From Bacteroidales bacterium UBA4293 (GTDB lineage: Bacteria; Bacteroidota; Bacteroidia; Bacteroidales; Bacteroidaceae): 64,000 nucleotides of DNA. The translations under genes and the position numbers were made by a program. The notes under the pieces are model-generated. The model saw nothing but the letters and a program-made list of their open reading frames with translations, ran no database searches and was not told the origin of the DNA. Where the stretch lies: the NCBI GenBank assembly GCA_002395835.1, contig DGVD01000018.1, forward strand, positions 1 through 64,000, written 5' to 3'. Positions within the stretch are counted from its first letter, which is position 1. Each line of letters begins with the position of its first letter. Positions 39,950 to 49,256 of this stretch are shown here, piece after piece.

Positions 39950-42046
39950 ATGAAAAAGCTTCTTTTCCTTTTATTTATGGTGGGTGGACTGTGCCTGGGA
40001 ACGAATGCCTGGGGCCAGCTTCTGCCGAAACCTATCTCCCTGACCCAAAGAGACGGGGAGTTTATCCTGCCTGAGCATGTGGGCGTGAAGACAAACCTGA
40101 AAGGGAACGACAAGACCCGCTTGCTCCATGCCGTGGAGACTGCCCTGGGCGTGAAGACCCAAAAGGGCGCTGTCCTGGAACTGCGACTAGACAAAAAGAT
40201 GGGCAAAGGACGGGAACGCACCGAGGGTGCCGGCTACGGACCTTATGAAGGCTACACCCTGGAGGTGACACCTAAGAAAGTGATTATCCGAGGTGGTTCT
40301 GCAGCAGGATTATTCTATGGAGTTCAGACGCTGGGGCAACTGGCTAAGGAGGGGAAAATTCCAGCTGTCTCCATCACCGATGAGCCTAAATTCGGCTACA
40401 GAGGCTTTATGCTGGACTGCAGCAGACATTTCTTTGGGAAGGACTTTATTCTGAAGCAGATGAGGGAAATGGCTCGCTATAAGCTGAACCGACTGCATCT
40501 GCACCTGACCGATGCGGCAGGCTGGCGACTCCAGATAGACAAATACCCTGAGCTTACCCAACTGGCCGGTTTCCGTACAGAAAGCGACTGGAACAAGTGG
40601 TGGCGCCAAGGTACCCGGGAATATGTGAAGGAAGGGACGGAAGGAGCCTATGGCGGCTACCTGACCAAGGAAGATGTAAGGGAGATTCTGGCAGTGGCTG
40701 CGGACAACTTCATAGAGGTGCTTCCGGAGATAGAGATGCCAGGACACAGCGAGGAAGTGATGACGGTATATCCGGAGTTGAGTTGCGACCCGACCCACCC
40801 TGTCGGCAAGCCCAACCGGCATAGCGATTTCTGCATAGGCAACGAGAAATGTTTTGAATTTATAGAAGATGTACTCCGGGAAGTGGCAGAACTCTTCCCA
40901 TCCAATTATCTCCATATAGGAGGCGACGAAGCCGGCAAGTGGGCCTGGAAGAGCTGTCCGAAATGTCAGGCTCTGGCCAAAAAGCTGGGACTGAAAGCCA
41001 CCAAAGAGGCATCGGTAGAAGACCAGCTGCAGAGCTACTTCATCCAACGAGTGGAGAAAATTGTGGAGAAGTTGGGCCGCAAGATGATAGGCTGGGATGA
41101 AATCCTGGAGGGAGGCCTGGCCGAGAATGCCACCGTGATGAGCTGGCGTGGTGAAGAAGGCGGTATCAAGACCGTGAAGAGCGGACACCATGCCGTGATG
41201 ACCCCTAGCACCTATCTTTACCTGGACTACTATCAGGATGCCCCACAGTACCAACCAGAGGCTATAGGCGGCTACCTGCCGCTGGAGCACGTCTACTCCT
41301 ACAAACCTATCCCATCGGATTTAACTGAGAAAGAAGCCAGCCTGATAGATGGTGTGCAGGCTAACCTTTGGACTGAATACATAAAGACACCGGAACACTG
41401 CGAGTTTATGGCCTGGCCACGCTTGTTGGCCCTGGCAGAGATAGCCTGGACCCCTCAGGAGCTACGCACCGACTATGAGGACTTCCTGGACCGAGCTACC
41501 CAAGAAGTGGCCTTCCTGAAAGGAAAAGGGTTCCATCCGTTCCCTATCCATTATGAATTTGGCAACCGCAGGGAATACCGGGAGCCGATAAAGCACCTGG
41601 CCCTAGGCAAGAAGGTAACCTACCATGCGCCTTACAGTGCACGGTATGTAGCCAACAAAGAGGCGACACTCACCGACGGACTACGAGGCGGCTGGAGCTA
41701 CAACGACAGCAGGTGGCAGGGCTTCATCGACCGAGGACGTGTGGATGTGACCATCGACCTAGGAGAGCCTACCGACATCCGAGAGGTGTATGCCACCTTC
41801 ATGCAGATGCCTGGTCCGAACATCTACCACCCAGCCACCATCGACATCCAGATATCCGATGACAACGAACACTGGACCGAGTTGTACCACCTGGACTACC
41901 CGGCTACCGTGGTGGAACCATACAACTTTAAAGACTTCGGGTGGAGAGCCCGCAAGGGAAGCGTGAGAACCCGCTACATCCACTACAAGGCCAACTGCAG
42001 TGAGATAGGCGGCTTCCAGTTTACCGATGAGATTATAGTGCGTTAA
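39950..42046 (+). CDS. GH20 beta-N-acetylhexosaminidase with C-terminal discoidin-like domain
   Basis: The 698-residue product has a signal peptide (MKKLLFLLFMVGGLCLG) and the GH20b N-terminal domain. In the catalytic barrel FMLDCSRHFF, HLHLTDAAGWR and the Asp-Glu pair in LHIGGDEAGKWAW near residue 324 are seen. The last 150 residues (DGLRGGWSYNDSRWQG, VTIDLGEP) look like an F5/8C carbohydrate-binding domain. It removes terminal GlcNAc or GalNAc, and with the GH92 gene 12 bases on would attack N-glycan- or mucin-like material in the periplasm or at the surface. Confidence 0.92.
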   Translation: MKKLLFLLFMVGGLCLGTNAWGQLLPKPISLTQRDGEFILPEHVGVKTNLKGNDKTRLLHAVETALGVKTQKGAVLELRLDKKMGKGRERTEGAGYGPYEGYTLEVTPKKVIIRGGSAAGLFYGVQTLGQLAKEGKIPAVSITDEPKFGYRGFMLDCSRHFFGKDFILKQMREMARYKLNRLHLHLTDAAGWRLQIDKYPELTQLAGFRTESDWNKWWRQGTREYVKEGTEGAYGGYLTKEDVREILAVAADNFIEVLPEIEMPGHSEEVMTVYPELSCDPTHPVGKPNRHSDFCIGNEKCFEFIEDVLREVAELFPSNYLHIGGDEAGKWAWKSCPKCQALAKKLGLKATKEASVEDQLQSYFIQRVEKIVEKLGRKMIGWDEILEGGLAENATVMSWRGEEGGIKTVKSGHHAVMTPSTYLYLDYYQDAPQYQPEAIGGYLPLEHVYSYKPIPSDLTEKEASLIDGVQANLWTEYIKTPEHCEFMAWPRLLALAEIAWTPQELRTDYEDFLDRATQEVAFLKGKGFHPFPIHYEFGNRREYREPIKHLALGKKVTYHAPYSARYVANKEATLTDGLRGGWSYNDSRWQGFIDRGRVDVTIDLGEPTDIREVYATFMQMPGPNIYHPATIDIQISDDNEHWTELYHLDYPATVVEPYNFKDFGWRARKGSVRTRYIHYKANCSEIGGFQFTDEIIVR

Positions 42047-42058
42047 TCGAAACAAGAT

Positions 42059-44293
42059 ATGAAACATTTTCTGCTTACAGCCCTACTGGCATCCGTTTCG
42101 CTCCAGTCCCTAGGACAAGTGAAAGAGCCAGTGGACTATGTGAATCCATTCATTGGGACCACCAACTTCGGCACCTGTAATCCAGGGGCAATAGTACCGC
42201 AAGGCCTGATGACCGTGACACCCTTCAACGTGATGGGGTCTGAACTGAACAAGTACGACAAAGACGCCCGTTGGTGGTCCACCCCTTACGACCTGACCAA
42301 CAGCTTCTTCACCGGCTATGCCCATGTGAGCCTGAGCGGTGTGGGCTGTCCCGAAGTAAGTTCCCTACTAGTCATGCCTACCAGCGGCGAACGCGACGTG
42401 GACTACCACAACTATGGTTCACCGTATAAGAATGAAGTTTCCAAGCCCGGCTACTACACCAACACCCTGACCAAGTATGACATCAAGACCGAGGTGACAG
42501 CCACCAAGCGGGCCAGCATAGAACGGTTCACCTTCCACAAGGGAGAAGGCCACATTCTGCTGAACCTGGGCGAAGGATTGACCAATGAGACCGGCGCTAC
42601 CATGCGGTTTGTGAACGAGTGCGAAGTGGAAGGAACCAAACTCCAAGGCACCTTCTGCTATTTTCCACAGAGCGTGTTCCCCATCTACTTTGTGATGCGG
42701 GTGAACAAGGCCCCCAAGCAAAGCGGCTACTGGAAGAAGATGCGCCCGATGACCGCAGAGGCTGTGTGGGATGACACGGCAGGCAAGTACAAAATCTACA
42801 CCCAATACCGCAAGGACATCAGTGGAGACGACATCGGTGCCTGGTTCGACTTCGACTGCGAAGAAGGGGAACAGATAGAAGTACGCATGGGAGTGAGCTT
42901 CGTGAGCATTGAGAATGCCCGTGAGAACCTGGAGAAAGAAGTGGCTGGCCTGAACTTTGAGACCTGCCGCCAGCAGGCAAGAGAGGCTTGGAACACCACC
43001 CTGAAGACCATAGAAGTGGAAGGCGGTACTGAAACACAAAAAACCGTGTTCTACACCGGTTTCTACCACATGATGATTCACCCAGGAATCCTGCAGGATG
43101 TAAACGGGCAGTATCCTATCATGGAGAGTGAGAAGACCGGCCACACCGACCGAAATCGCTACACCGTATTCAGCTTGTGGGACACCTACCGCAACGTACA
43201 TCAGATGATGACCCTACTCTTCCCAGAACGCCAGTTAGACATGGTAAATACCATGGTGGATATGTACAAGGAATGGGGCTGGCTACCCAAATGGGAACTC
43301 TACGGAAGAGAGACCATGGAAATGGAAGGCGACCCTGCCATACCCGTCATTGTGGACACCTGGATGAAGGGATTCCGCGACTTTGACGTGGAGGCTGCCT
43401 ATCAAGGCATGATCAAGAGCGCTACCACCCCTGGAAAGGACAATCCGGTGCGCCCGGACATTGATGAGTACATCAAGCGCGGCTACTGTCCGATGGAGAG
43501 CCAGTACGACAACTCTGTTTCTCATGCCCTGGAGTACTATGTAGCCGACTATGCACTAAGCACCTTTGCCAAGGCACTGGGACACCAGGCAGATGCAGAG
43601 CGGTTCTATAAACAGTCTATGGGTTACAAGAACTACTATTCCAAAGAATATGGCACCTTACGCCCAATCACCCAGGAAGGCAAGTTCTACGAGCCTTTCA
43701 ACCCGAAAGAGGGTGAGAACTTTGAGCCATCACCCGGTTTCCATGAAGGCAACGCTTGGAACTATACCTACTACGTACCCCATGATATACAAGGACTGGC
43801 TAAGTTGATGGGCGGTTCCAAGAAGTTTGTGGCTAACCTGCAGAACGTGTTCGATTCCAACAACTATGACCCGGCTAATGAGCCCGACATTGCCTACCCT
43901 TACCTGTTCAGCAAATTCAAGGGAGAGGAATGGCGCACCCAGAAGCTGGTAAAAGAGCTGCTGGCCAAGCACTTCGTGAACGAGGCATGGGGTATCCCAG
44001 GGAATGACGACACCGGTACCATGTCTTGCTGGATGCTCTTCAGCATGATGGGCTTCTACCCCGACTGCCCCGGTGTACCTTACTACACCCTGACTACCCC
44101 GACCTTCAAGAAGGTGATCATTCATCTGGATACCAAGTACTACGACAAGGATAAACTGGTGATTGAGACCGAAGGTACAGGAGACTATATCCGGTCCATC
44201 AGCCTAGGTGGAAAGAAATCAGGTTACCGCGTATCCCACCAAGACCTGATTAAAGCCGGAGGCATCAAGTTCACCTTGAGCGACAAGCACTGA
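42059..44293 (+). CDS. GH92 alpha-1,2-mannosidase-like enzyme
   Basis: The 744-residue product has a signal peptide (ends SLQSLGQ), then VDYVNPFIGT, the family's N-terminal mark, and GNAWNYTYYVPHD and WGIPGNDDTGTMSCWMLFS in the catalytic domain. GH92 enzymes are calcium-dependent exo-mannosidases acting on high-mannose N-glycans. Second gene of the operon, closed by a bidirectional terminator. Confidence 0.93.
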   Translation: MKHFLLTALLASVSLQSLGQVKEPVDYVNPFIGTTNFGTCNPGAIVPQGLMTVTPFNVMGSELNKYDKDARWWSTPYDLTNSFFTGYAHVSLSGVGCPEVSSLLVMPTSGERDVDYHNYGSPYKNEVSKPGYYTNTLTKYDIKTEVTATKRASIERFTFHKGEGHILLNLGEGLTNETGATMRFVNECEVEGTKLQGTFCYFPQSVFPIYFVMRVNKAPKQSGYWKKMRPMTAEAVWDDTAGKYKIYTQYRKDISGDDIGAWFDFDCEEGEQIEVRMGVSFVSIENARENLEKEVAGLNFETCRQQAREAWNTTLKTIEVEGGTETQKTVFYTGFYHMMIHPGILQDVNGQYPIMESEKTGHTDRNRYTVFSLWDTYRNVHQMMTLLFPERQLDMVNTMVDMYKEWGWLPKWELYGRETMEMEGDPAIPVIVDTWMKGFRDFDVEAAYQGMIKSATTPGKDNPVRPDIDEYIKRGYCPMESQYDNSVSHALEYYVADYALSTFAKALGHQADAERFYKQSMGYKNYYSKEYGTLRPITQEGKFYEPFNPKEGENFEPSPGFHEGNAWNYTYYVPHDIQGLAKLMGGSKKFVANLQNVFDSNNYDPANEPDIAYPYLFSKFKGEEWRTQKLVKELLAKHFVNEAWGIPGNDDTGTMSCWMLFSMMGFYPDCPGVPYYTLTTPTFKKVIIHLDTKYYDKDKLVIETEGTGDYIRSISLGGKKSGYRVSHQDLIKAGGIKFTLSDKH

Positions 44294-44310
44294 TTTTTAA
44301 GCATAAAAAG

Positions 44311-44343
44311 AAACAGCGGGGAATTTTCATTCTCCGCTGTTTT
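44311..44343. terminator. Bidirectional terminator between convergent units
   Basis: AACAGCGGGGAAT and ATTCTCCGCTGTT form a 13-bp stem with one G-T pair, with A-rich sequence before and T-rich after, so it can serve both the GH92 gene and the acyltransferase unit. Confidence 0.85.
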
Positions 44344-44344
44344 C

Positions 44345-45415
44345 TTATTTCTTTTCCTTCACCCCGAAAAGTCGGTGTTCCAGGAACGGGCTCATACGTA
44401 AGACCTCACTGACAGTGAGGCAGATGATGATGACCAGACAGGCCAGGAACACGGAAACGAAGAACTCCAGTGTAGGATTGGAATGCTCCACAAAAAAATC
44501 ACCTATGAAGGAGATATTCCTAGGCAAGAAGAAATAATGTAAGAGATAGACATCAAGCGTTCTACGCCCGATGAATTGCAAGTTCTTTCCTACAAAAGTA
44601 TCTTTCGTGAAGAGGTTCTCATGCTTTCGGAAAAAAGTCAGGACTACCATGATACCCAATGCGCCATAGAGTAGAAAGACAACTGTATTGGTATGTGGTA
44701 GCCCCAGCAGCTGTTCCTTGAACATGATCATGGCCAGGAAGGCCAGTAGAACCAAAGCCATGATATATTTGTTGTCCATTGCCCGGTTGAACTTGTCGTA
44801 ATACTTCTTGACCAGTGTCCCGAAGCAGAAGAAGATATAATACCGCAAATTAAAGATACCCAGATAATCGTACCAATCGTTTACCAACTGACTATCATAT
44901 TTCCTAGGAGAGGACAAGCCATAGACAACGAAGGCAATGAGTAACACAAGCAGATCCTCCTTGATACCCTTGTCCTGGAAAGGATAAAGGACCATGGTCA
45001 ACGTATAGATGAGGAAGAACTCAAACAGAGCTAAGGTGAACCAATAGCCTTCCTTGGCTACATTCAATGACTCCTTAGCCAGGTGTCCATCCTTGAAGAA
45101 CCAGATGAAAAGGAGAAAGAAAAACAAAGTGGGGATAATCTGCACCATGAATTTCTTGGGAAGAAAATCCTTGATAAAGTTCCAGTCCCAAACTCTTCCT
45201 GCTTTATACAGCACCCAACCACTGATGAAGAAGAACAGCGGCATACGGAAATTCACAAAGACCGAATTGAAACTTACCATATTCTCTACTGCGTTCTGTC
45301 CATAACCATAGGCACAGATATGAGAATAGACCACGAGTATCATGGTGAAGCCACGCATGGCATCGATGTACTCGATCCTCTTTTTCTTTTCCGGCAATTG
45401 AACAACAGGTTCCAT
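44345..45415 (-). CDS. Acyltransferase 3 family membrane protein (second copy)
   Basis: A 356-residue protein with about ten membrane segments. RIEYIDAMRGFTMILVVYSH at the start holds the Arg and His typical of the acyltransferase 3 family, and FFFISGWVLYK follows. These enzymes transfer acyl groups to surface sugars. It is a near copy of the next gene upstream, with the ends (SEVLRMSPFLEHRLFGVK) identical, and stands 4 bases after it. It ends the minus-strand locus. It probably O-acetylates the capsule made here. Confidence 0.88.
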   Translation of the reverse strand: MEPVVQLPEKKKRIEYIDAMRGFTMILVVYSHICAYGYGQNAVENMVSFNSVFVNFRMPLFFFISGWVLYKAGRVWDWNFIKDFLPKKFMVQIIPTLFFFLLFIWFFKDGHLAKESLNVAKEGYWFTLALFEFFLIYTLTMVLYPFQDKGIKEDLLVLLIAFVVYGLSSPRKYDSQLVNDWYDYLGIFNLRYYIFFCFGTLVKKYYDKFNRAMDNKYIMALVLLAFLAMIMFKEQLLGLPHTNTVVFLLYGALGIMVVLTFFRKHENLFTKDTFVGKNLQFIGRRTLDVYLLHYFFLPRNISFIGDFFVEHSNPTLEFFVSVFLACLVIIICLTVSEVLRMSPFLEHRLFGVKEKK

Positions 45416-45419
45416 CTTC

Positions 45420-46493
45420 TTATTTCGTTTTCTGAGACTTTACACCAAACAACCGATGCTCTAGGAACGGACTCATTCGCAAAACCTCACTGACCGTGAG
45501 ACAAACGATGATGACCAGACAAGCCAGGAACACGGAAACAAAGAATTCCAGAACGGGGTTAGGATTCTCTTTAAAGAAGGCTCCCACCATTTCCAAGTGC
45601 CGAGGTAAGAACAAATAATGTAGCAGGTACACATCCAAGGTACGACGCCCAATGAACTGCAGATAGCGGCCAAGGACCGTCTGGCTGGATACCCGATTTT
45701 CATGCTTACGGAAGAAAGTCAGCACCACCATAATCCCCAACGTTCCATAGACTACAAACACAAAAGTAATGGCATGCAGATGATACAACAGAGGACCAGA
45801 AAACATAATCATGCCCAAGAGAGACATTAAGACCAGAGCCATAACATATTTATTGTCCATCAGCCGACAGAACCCCTCGTAGTATTTTTTGATGAAAGTT
45901 CCCAGGCAGAAGAACACATAATACCGCAGGTAATTGATTCCCAGATAGTGATAGACATCGGCCACCACAGGGTTACTATGCTCCCGGAATGAACTGAAGA
46001 AATACACGACAGACGCCACCACAATGACAACCAGATCCTCCTTGATGCCCTGATTCTTAAAAGGGTTCAGGAACATGGTAGCTGCATAGATAAGGAAAAA
46101 CTCAAAAAGAGTCAGGGTAAACCAGTAGCCCGACTTGGAAGGTCCTAAAGCTTCCTTTGTGATGTGCATATCCCTGAAGAAATAGATAAAAATCAGGAAA
46201 AAGAACACCGTAGGAATAATCTGCACCATGAATTTCTTCGGGAGGAAATCCTTGATGAAGTTCCAGTCCCAAGATCTTCCAACCTTATAGAGTACCCAAC
46301 CACTGATGAAAAAGAACAGCGGCATACGGAAATTCACAAAGAAAGAATTAAACGAGGTTATGGAATCATCACCATATCCAAAGAATATAATATGAGAATA
46401 GACTACAAGAATCATGGTGAAACCACGCATGGCATCGATGTATTCTATTCTCTTTTTCTTTTCCGGCAACTGGGCTGTTTGCTCCATGTTCAT
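45420..46493 (-). CDS. Acyltransferase 3 family membrane protein (first copy)
   Basis: A 357-residue paralogue of the next gene, with the same KKKRIEYIDAMRGFTMILVV start, FVNFRMPLFFFISGWVLYK, and end. Differences are concentrated in the middle (residues about 90-260), where acceptor choice may lie. It follows the NusG-like gene by 16 bases. The pair looks like a fairly recent tandem duplication. Confidence 0.88.
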   Translation of the reverse strand: MNMEQTAQLPEKKKRIEYIDAMRGFTMILVVYSHIIFFGYGDDSITSFNSFFVNFRMPLFFFISGWVLYKVGRSWDWNFIKDFLPKKFMVQIIPTVFFFLIFIYFFRDMHITKEALGPSKSGYWFTLTLFEFFLIYAATMFLNPFKNQGIKEDLVVIVVASVVYFFSSFREHSNPVVADVYHYLGINYLRYYVFFCLGTFIKKYYEGFCRLMDNKYVMALVLMSLLGMIMFSGPLLYHLHAITFVFVVYGTLGIMVVLTFFRKHENRVSSQTVLGRYLQFIGRRTLDVYLLHYLFLPRHLEMVGAFFKENPNPVLEFFVSVFLACLVIIVCLTVSEVLRMSPFLEHRLFGVKSQKTK

Positions 46494-46509
46494 TTTATCT
46501 TAGCCTGTT

Positions 46510-47643
46510 TTATTCAGTTTTTTTAGGAGGAACCACACTTTCCTGAGGAATAGTGTATTTTCGTCCACTGGTATCGACCACTTTAACCTTCCGGCCTTTA
46601 CGACCGGTTACCGTACCCATGAATGGCAAATCCTGCAGATTGGACAAGAAGAATCCCACCTTATCGCCAGTCTGGAGACTTTCCACAAAGTTTCTCATAT
46701 AACCAGAGAGTTCCTGCTGTTTCCCCTCTACAGAACATATAAGTTGCTCCAACTCCTTGTTGGACAGGCTTACCGGTTCATAGCGACGGCTCCAGACGAT
46801 GGATACACGGGCATAAGGACTACGGACCCGTGCACACTGCACATCGGCCAACGTGGTGTATACAAAGAAATAATGCTTAGGCAACGGGCTGCCCGGCTGA
46901 TAGTAATAACGCACCTGAGAAATACCCTGGGGGAAAGCCATACCACTTTCAAAAGGAGTAAGCCCCAGTTCCTCCGTGATGATACCCTCCTTCACTTTGG
47001 CACGAACTGAAAGTCGGAACGCATGCTGCAAATGCCGGATATTCTTGGCCAGAATGAGGTACCAAGAAGCGTTAGTGTCCATTTTCAGCTTCAAGCTCTC
47101 ATATTCCACCCGAGTGTAAGGTTTCAGGTCGGCAGGGGGCAACAAGAGAAGCAAATTCAGGTTGGGCAAAGAAGTTTGAGGGGTAAACTTACGAAGGTTA
47201 GCACGATCAGAGACCACACTACCCTTCAACCCACGCAAAAGACCCCGAAGCACCTCCTGCGACTTGGTCTCTACCACTTTTTCAGCAGGACTACTCAAAG
47301 GCCGGACATTACGGAATACAGGATAACGGTCCGTGACATGCAAGAGAATAAGCAACTGATCCAAGCCACCTTCAGGCAGAGAAATACAGTCGTATGGCCC
47401 ACTCCCGGAGAGCCTACGCCTTTTGAAAGGCATACCCTCGGCTGTCATTTCCAGCATTTCTTCTTCGGTGCAATGAACCAAGACACAGTCCATATAGCCA
47501 CGAGCAGTCAGTTCATCAATAATGAATTTGTTCGTATGCCAAAGCTCCGTACAAGCCCTTATTTCAAAACAAGAATGGCGAGGAAGAGAATCTTTCCCTG
47601 CCTCGCCATTTCTATCTAATTTCTGTAATAAATACCAGTTCAT
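46510..47643 (-). CDS. Long NusG/UpxY-like protein with C-terminal KOW-like domain
   Basis: A 377-residue protein. Residues about 193-305 (ASWYLILAKNIRHLQ, LPKHYFFVYT, RRYEPVSLSNKELEQLI) have the order of a NusG N-terminal domain, and 325-372 (GDKVGFFLSNLQDLPFMGTV, GRKVKVVDTSGRKY) look like a KOW domain. The first 190 residues are unlike NusG and may be a degraded or distinct domain. UpxY antiterminators of Bacteroides capsules are about half this length and stand first in the locus; this one lies near the 3' end but has its own promoter. Role in transcription of the acyltransferase genes is inferred. Confidence 0.45.
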   Translation of the reverse strand: MNWYLLQKLDRNGEAGKDSLPRHSCFEIRACTELWHTNKFIIDELTARGYMDCVLVHCTEEEMLEMTAEGMPFKRRRLSGSGPYDCISLPEGGLDQLLILLHVTDRYPVFRNVRPLSSPAEKVVETKSQEVLRGLLRGLKGSVVSDRANLRKFTPQTSLPNLNLLLLLPPADLKPYTRVEYESLKLKMDTNASWYLILAKNIRHLQHAFRLSVRAKVKEGIITEELGLTPFESGMAFPQGISQVRYYYQPGSPLPKHYFFVYTTLADVQCARVRSPYARVSIVWSRRYEPVSLSNKELEQLICSVEGKQQELSGYMRNFVESLQTGDKVGFFLSNLQDLPFMGTVTGRKGRKVKVVDTSGRKYTIPQESVVPPKKTE

Positions 47644-47667
47644 GCTGAAGGGGATTCAATTTAAATG

Positions 47668-47675
47668 CAAATATA
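47668..47675 (-). promoter_or_regulatory. -7 promoter box for the NusG-like gene
   Basis: TATATTTG on the minus strand, 24 bases before the start codon. Confidence 0.5.
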
Positions 47676-47724
47676 CCATTTAAATTTTTATTCCCCTAAT
47701 TTCTCTTCTTTTTTTGTCTTTCCG

Positions 47725-48444
47725 TTAAGCAAACCTTTCTTTTAGGACCAGCCCGATGAACTTGGCATTACCGATGATATAGCGTCGCCACATTCGGGAA
47801 GGTTCCAGCAAAAGTCGGTAGAGCCATTCCATGTAGAGGTCCTGCCAGATTTTAGGAGCCCGTTTAGCTGTTCCTGCAAAGAAATCGAACACAGCCCCAA
47901 TGGACCCACAATGGCAATGGATATCCAGCAGGTTCCACTGAGAGTAAACCCATTTTTCTTGTTTAGGCGCTGTCATCCCAATCCACAACAAATCCGGATT
48001 AGCCTGATTGATGGCCTGGATGATGTTCCGATTGTCCTCCTCACTAAACTCTGGCTTATACGGAGGAGAATACGTTTCCACTTTCAGGTTAGGATAAACC
48101 TCTGCCGCTTTTTCCCGGATGAGGGACAGGACCTTCTCTGAAGAACCCATGAACATGACCACACCACCTTTCCGGTTCAGCCGGTCCATTTCATATTCAA
48201 ACAAGTCCCATCCTGCCGTACGTTCCACTGGCCGATCCTTCATGTTCAAGAACCTGCAAGCTCCCACGATGCTCCACCCATCGGGTATAAGCACATCACA
48301 CTTCGTGAGGGACTCAGCAAACAACGGATCCACCTGTGCTTTGGTAAAGCTATAAGCATTGACCGTGTTTATGAGCAACTTACCTTCTGGAAGAGTCTCA
48401 AGATCTCTCCTCTGTTTCAACAACTTGAGATCCCGAATCCGCAT
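47725..48444 (-). CDS. WecG/TagA/CpsF family glycosyltransferase (GT26)
   Basis: A 239-residue protein: LLINTVNAYSFTKAQ, PDGWSIVGACRF, VVMFMGSSEKVL and WIGMTAPKQEKWVY are typical of the family. It adds a sugar such as ManNAcA or Glc to a lipid-linked intermediate at the inner membrane. It follows the Wza-like gene by 4 bases. Confidence 0.93.
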   Translation of the reverse strand: MRIRDLKLLKQRRDLETLPEGKLLINTVNAYSFTKAQVDPLFAESLTKCDVLIPDGWSIVGACRFLNMKDRPVERTAGWDLFEYEMDRLNRKGGVVMFMGSSEKVLSLIREKAAEVYPNLKVETYSPPYKPEFSEEDNRNIIQAINQANPDLLWIGMTAPKQEKWVYSQWNLLDIHCHCGSIGAVFDFFAGTAKRAPKIWQDLYMEWLYRLLLEPSRMWRRYIIGNAKFIGLVLKERFA

Positions 48445-48448
48445 AAGT

Positions 48449-49228
48449 TTACTTGAACAAGTTGATCACAGTTAGCACGAAAGACAATGCAGAAGCCCAG
48501 AAACCGATGGTCTGCATGTTGTTACCATTAACCGTACTTTCACGCAAACGCTTTGGGTTAGGCTCCACATAGACCAAGTCGTCCTGCTGCAACCTATAGA
48601 CAGGGCTATTATACAGACTATAGCTATCCAGCAAGTTGACACGGTAGCTCTTCATCTCATCACCTTCCTTACGCATGACCAGTACATTGGTACGAAGACC
48701 ATTGATGGTCAAGTCGCCAGCTTCAGTGATAGCCTCCACAAGGGTTACATGGTCTTTTGTAATTTCATAACGGCCCGGTTTCTTTACTTCACCAAGCACA
48801 TTATAACCCATATTCCGGTAATCGACCAAGACCACTGAATTATTGACCAACCTGCGGTTTTCCAGCTCCTTTTCAATATACTCAGCTACTTCCTCACGAG
48901 TCTTACCAGCAACCCGGATACGCCCCAATTCAGGGAAGTCAATCTCACCCTTACTATCCACTGTATATGCACGACCCGTAGTAGAATTGGTCAATGCATT
49001 GTTTCCACTGGTGAGGGTAAAGAGCTGGCTGATTTCTGAATCACGAGTCTTGACAAAGATAGTCAGTTTATCTTCAGGCCGGAAGACGATTTTCTGTTCA
49101 GGAGCCATCTTTATCGTTTTCAAGGAATCAATATCCTGGAAATAGACCAAGTCGGTAGGAGTAGTACATCCAGCCAAGAAAGCCAGCACCACACCCAATA
49201 ATGAAGTCAGGAATAATTTTCTCATCAT
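48449..49228 (-). CDS. Wza-like polysaccharide export lipoprotein
   Basis: A 259-residue product with lipobox FLAGC, then the Poly_export domain (PEQKIVFRPEDKLTIFVKTR, YTVDSKGEIDFPELGRIRVA) and an SLBB domain (GYNVLGEVKKPGRYEI, LVEAITEAGDL). A hydrophobic helix near the end (IGFWASALSFVLTVINL) may cross the outer membrane. It forms the export channel with the Wzc-like partner just upstream. Confidence 0.93.
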   Translation of the reverse strand: MMRKLFLTSLLGVVLAFLAGCTTPTDLVYFQDIDSLKTIKMAPEQKIVFRPEDKLTIFVKTRDSEISQLFTLTSGNNALTNSTTGRAYTVDSKGEIDFPELGRIRVAGKTREEVAEYIEKELENRRLVNNSVVLVDYRNMGYNVLGEVKKPGRYEITKDHVTLVEAITEAGDLTINGLRTNVLVMRKEGDEMKSYRVNLLDSYSLYNSPVYRLQQDDLVYVEPNPKRLRESTVNGNNMQTIGFWASALSFVLTVINLFK

Positions 49229-49256
49229 TCTTATGTTTAAATCTTATTATAAAGCA

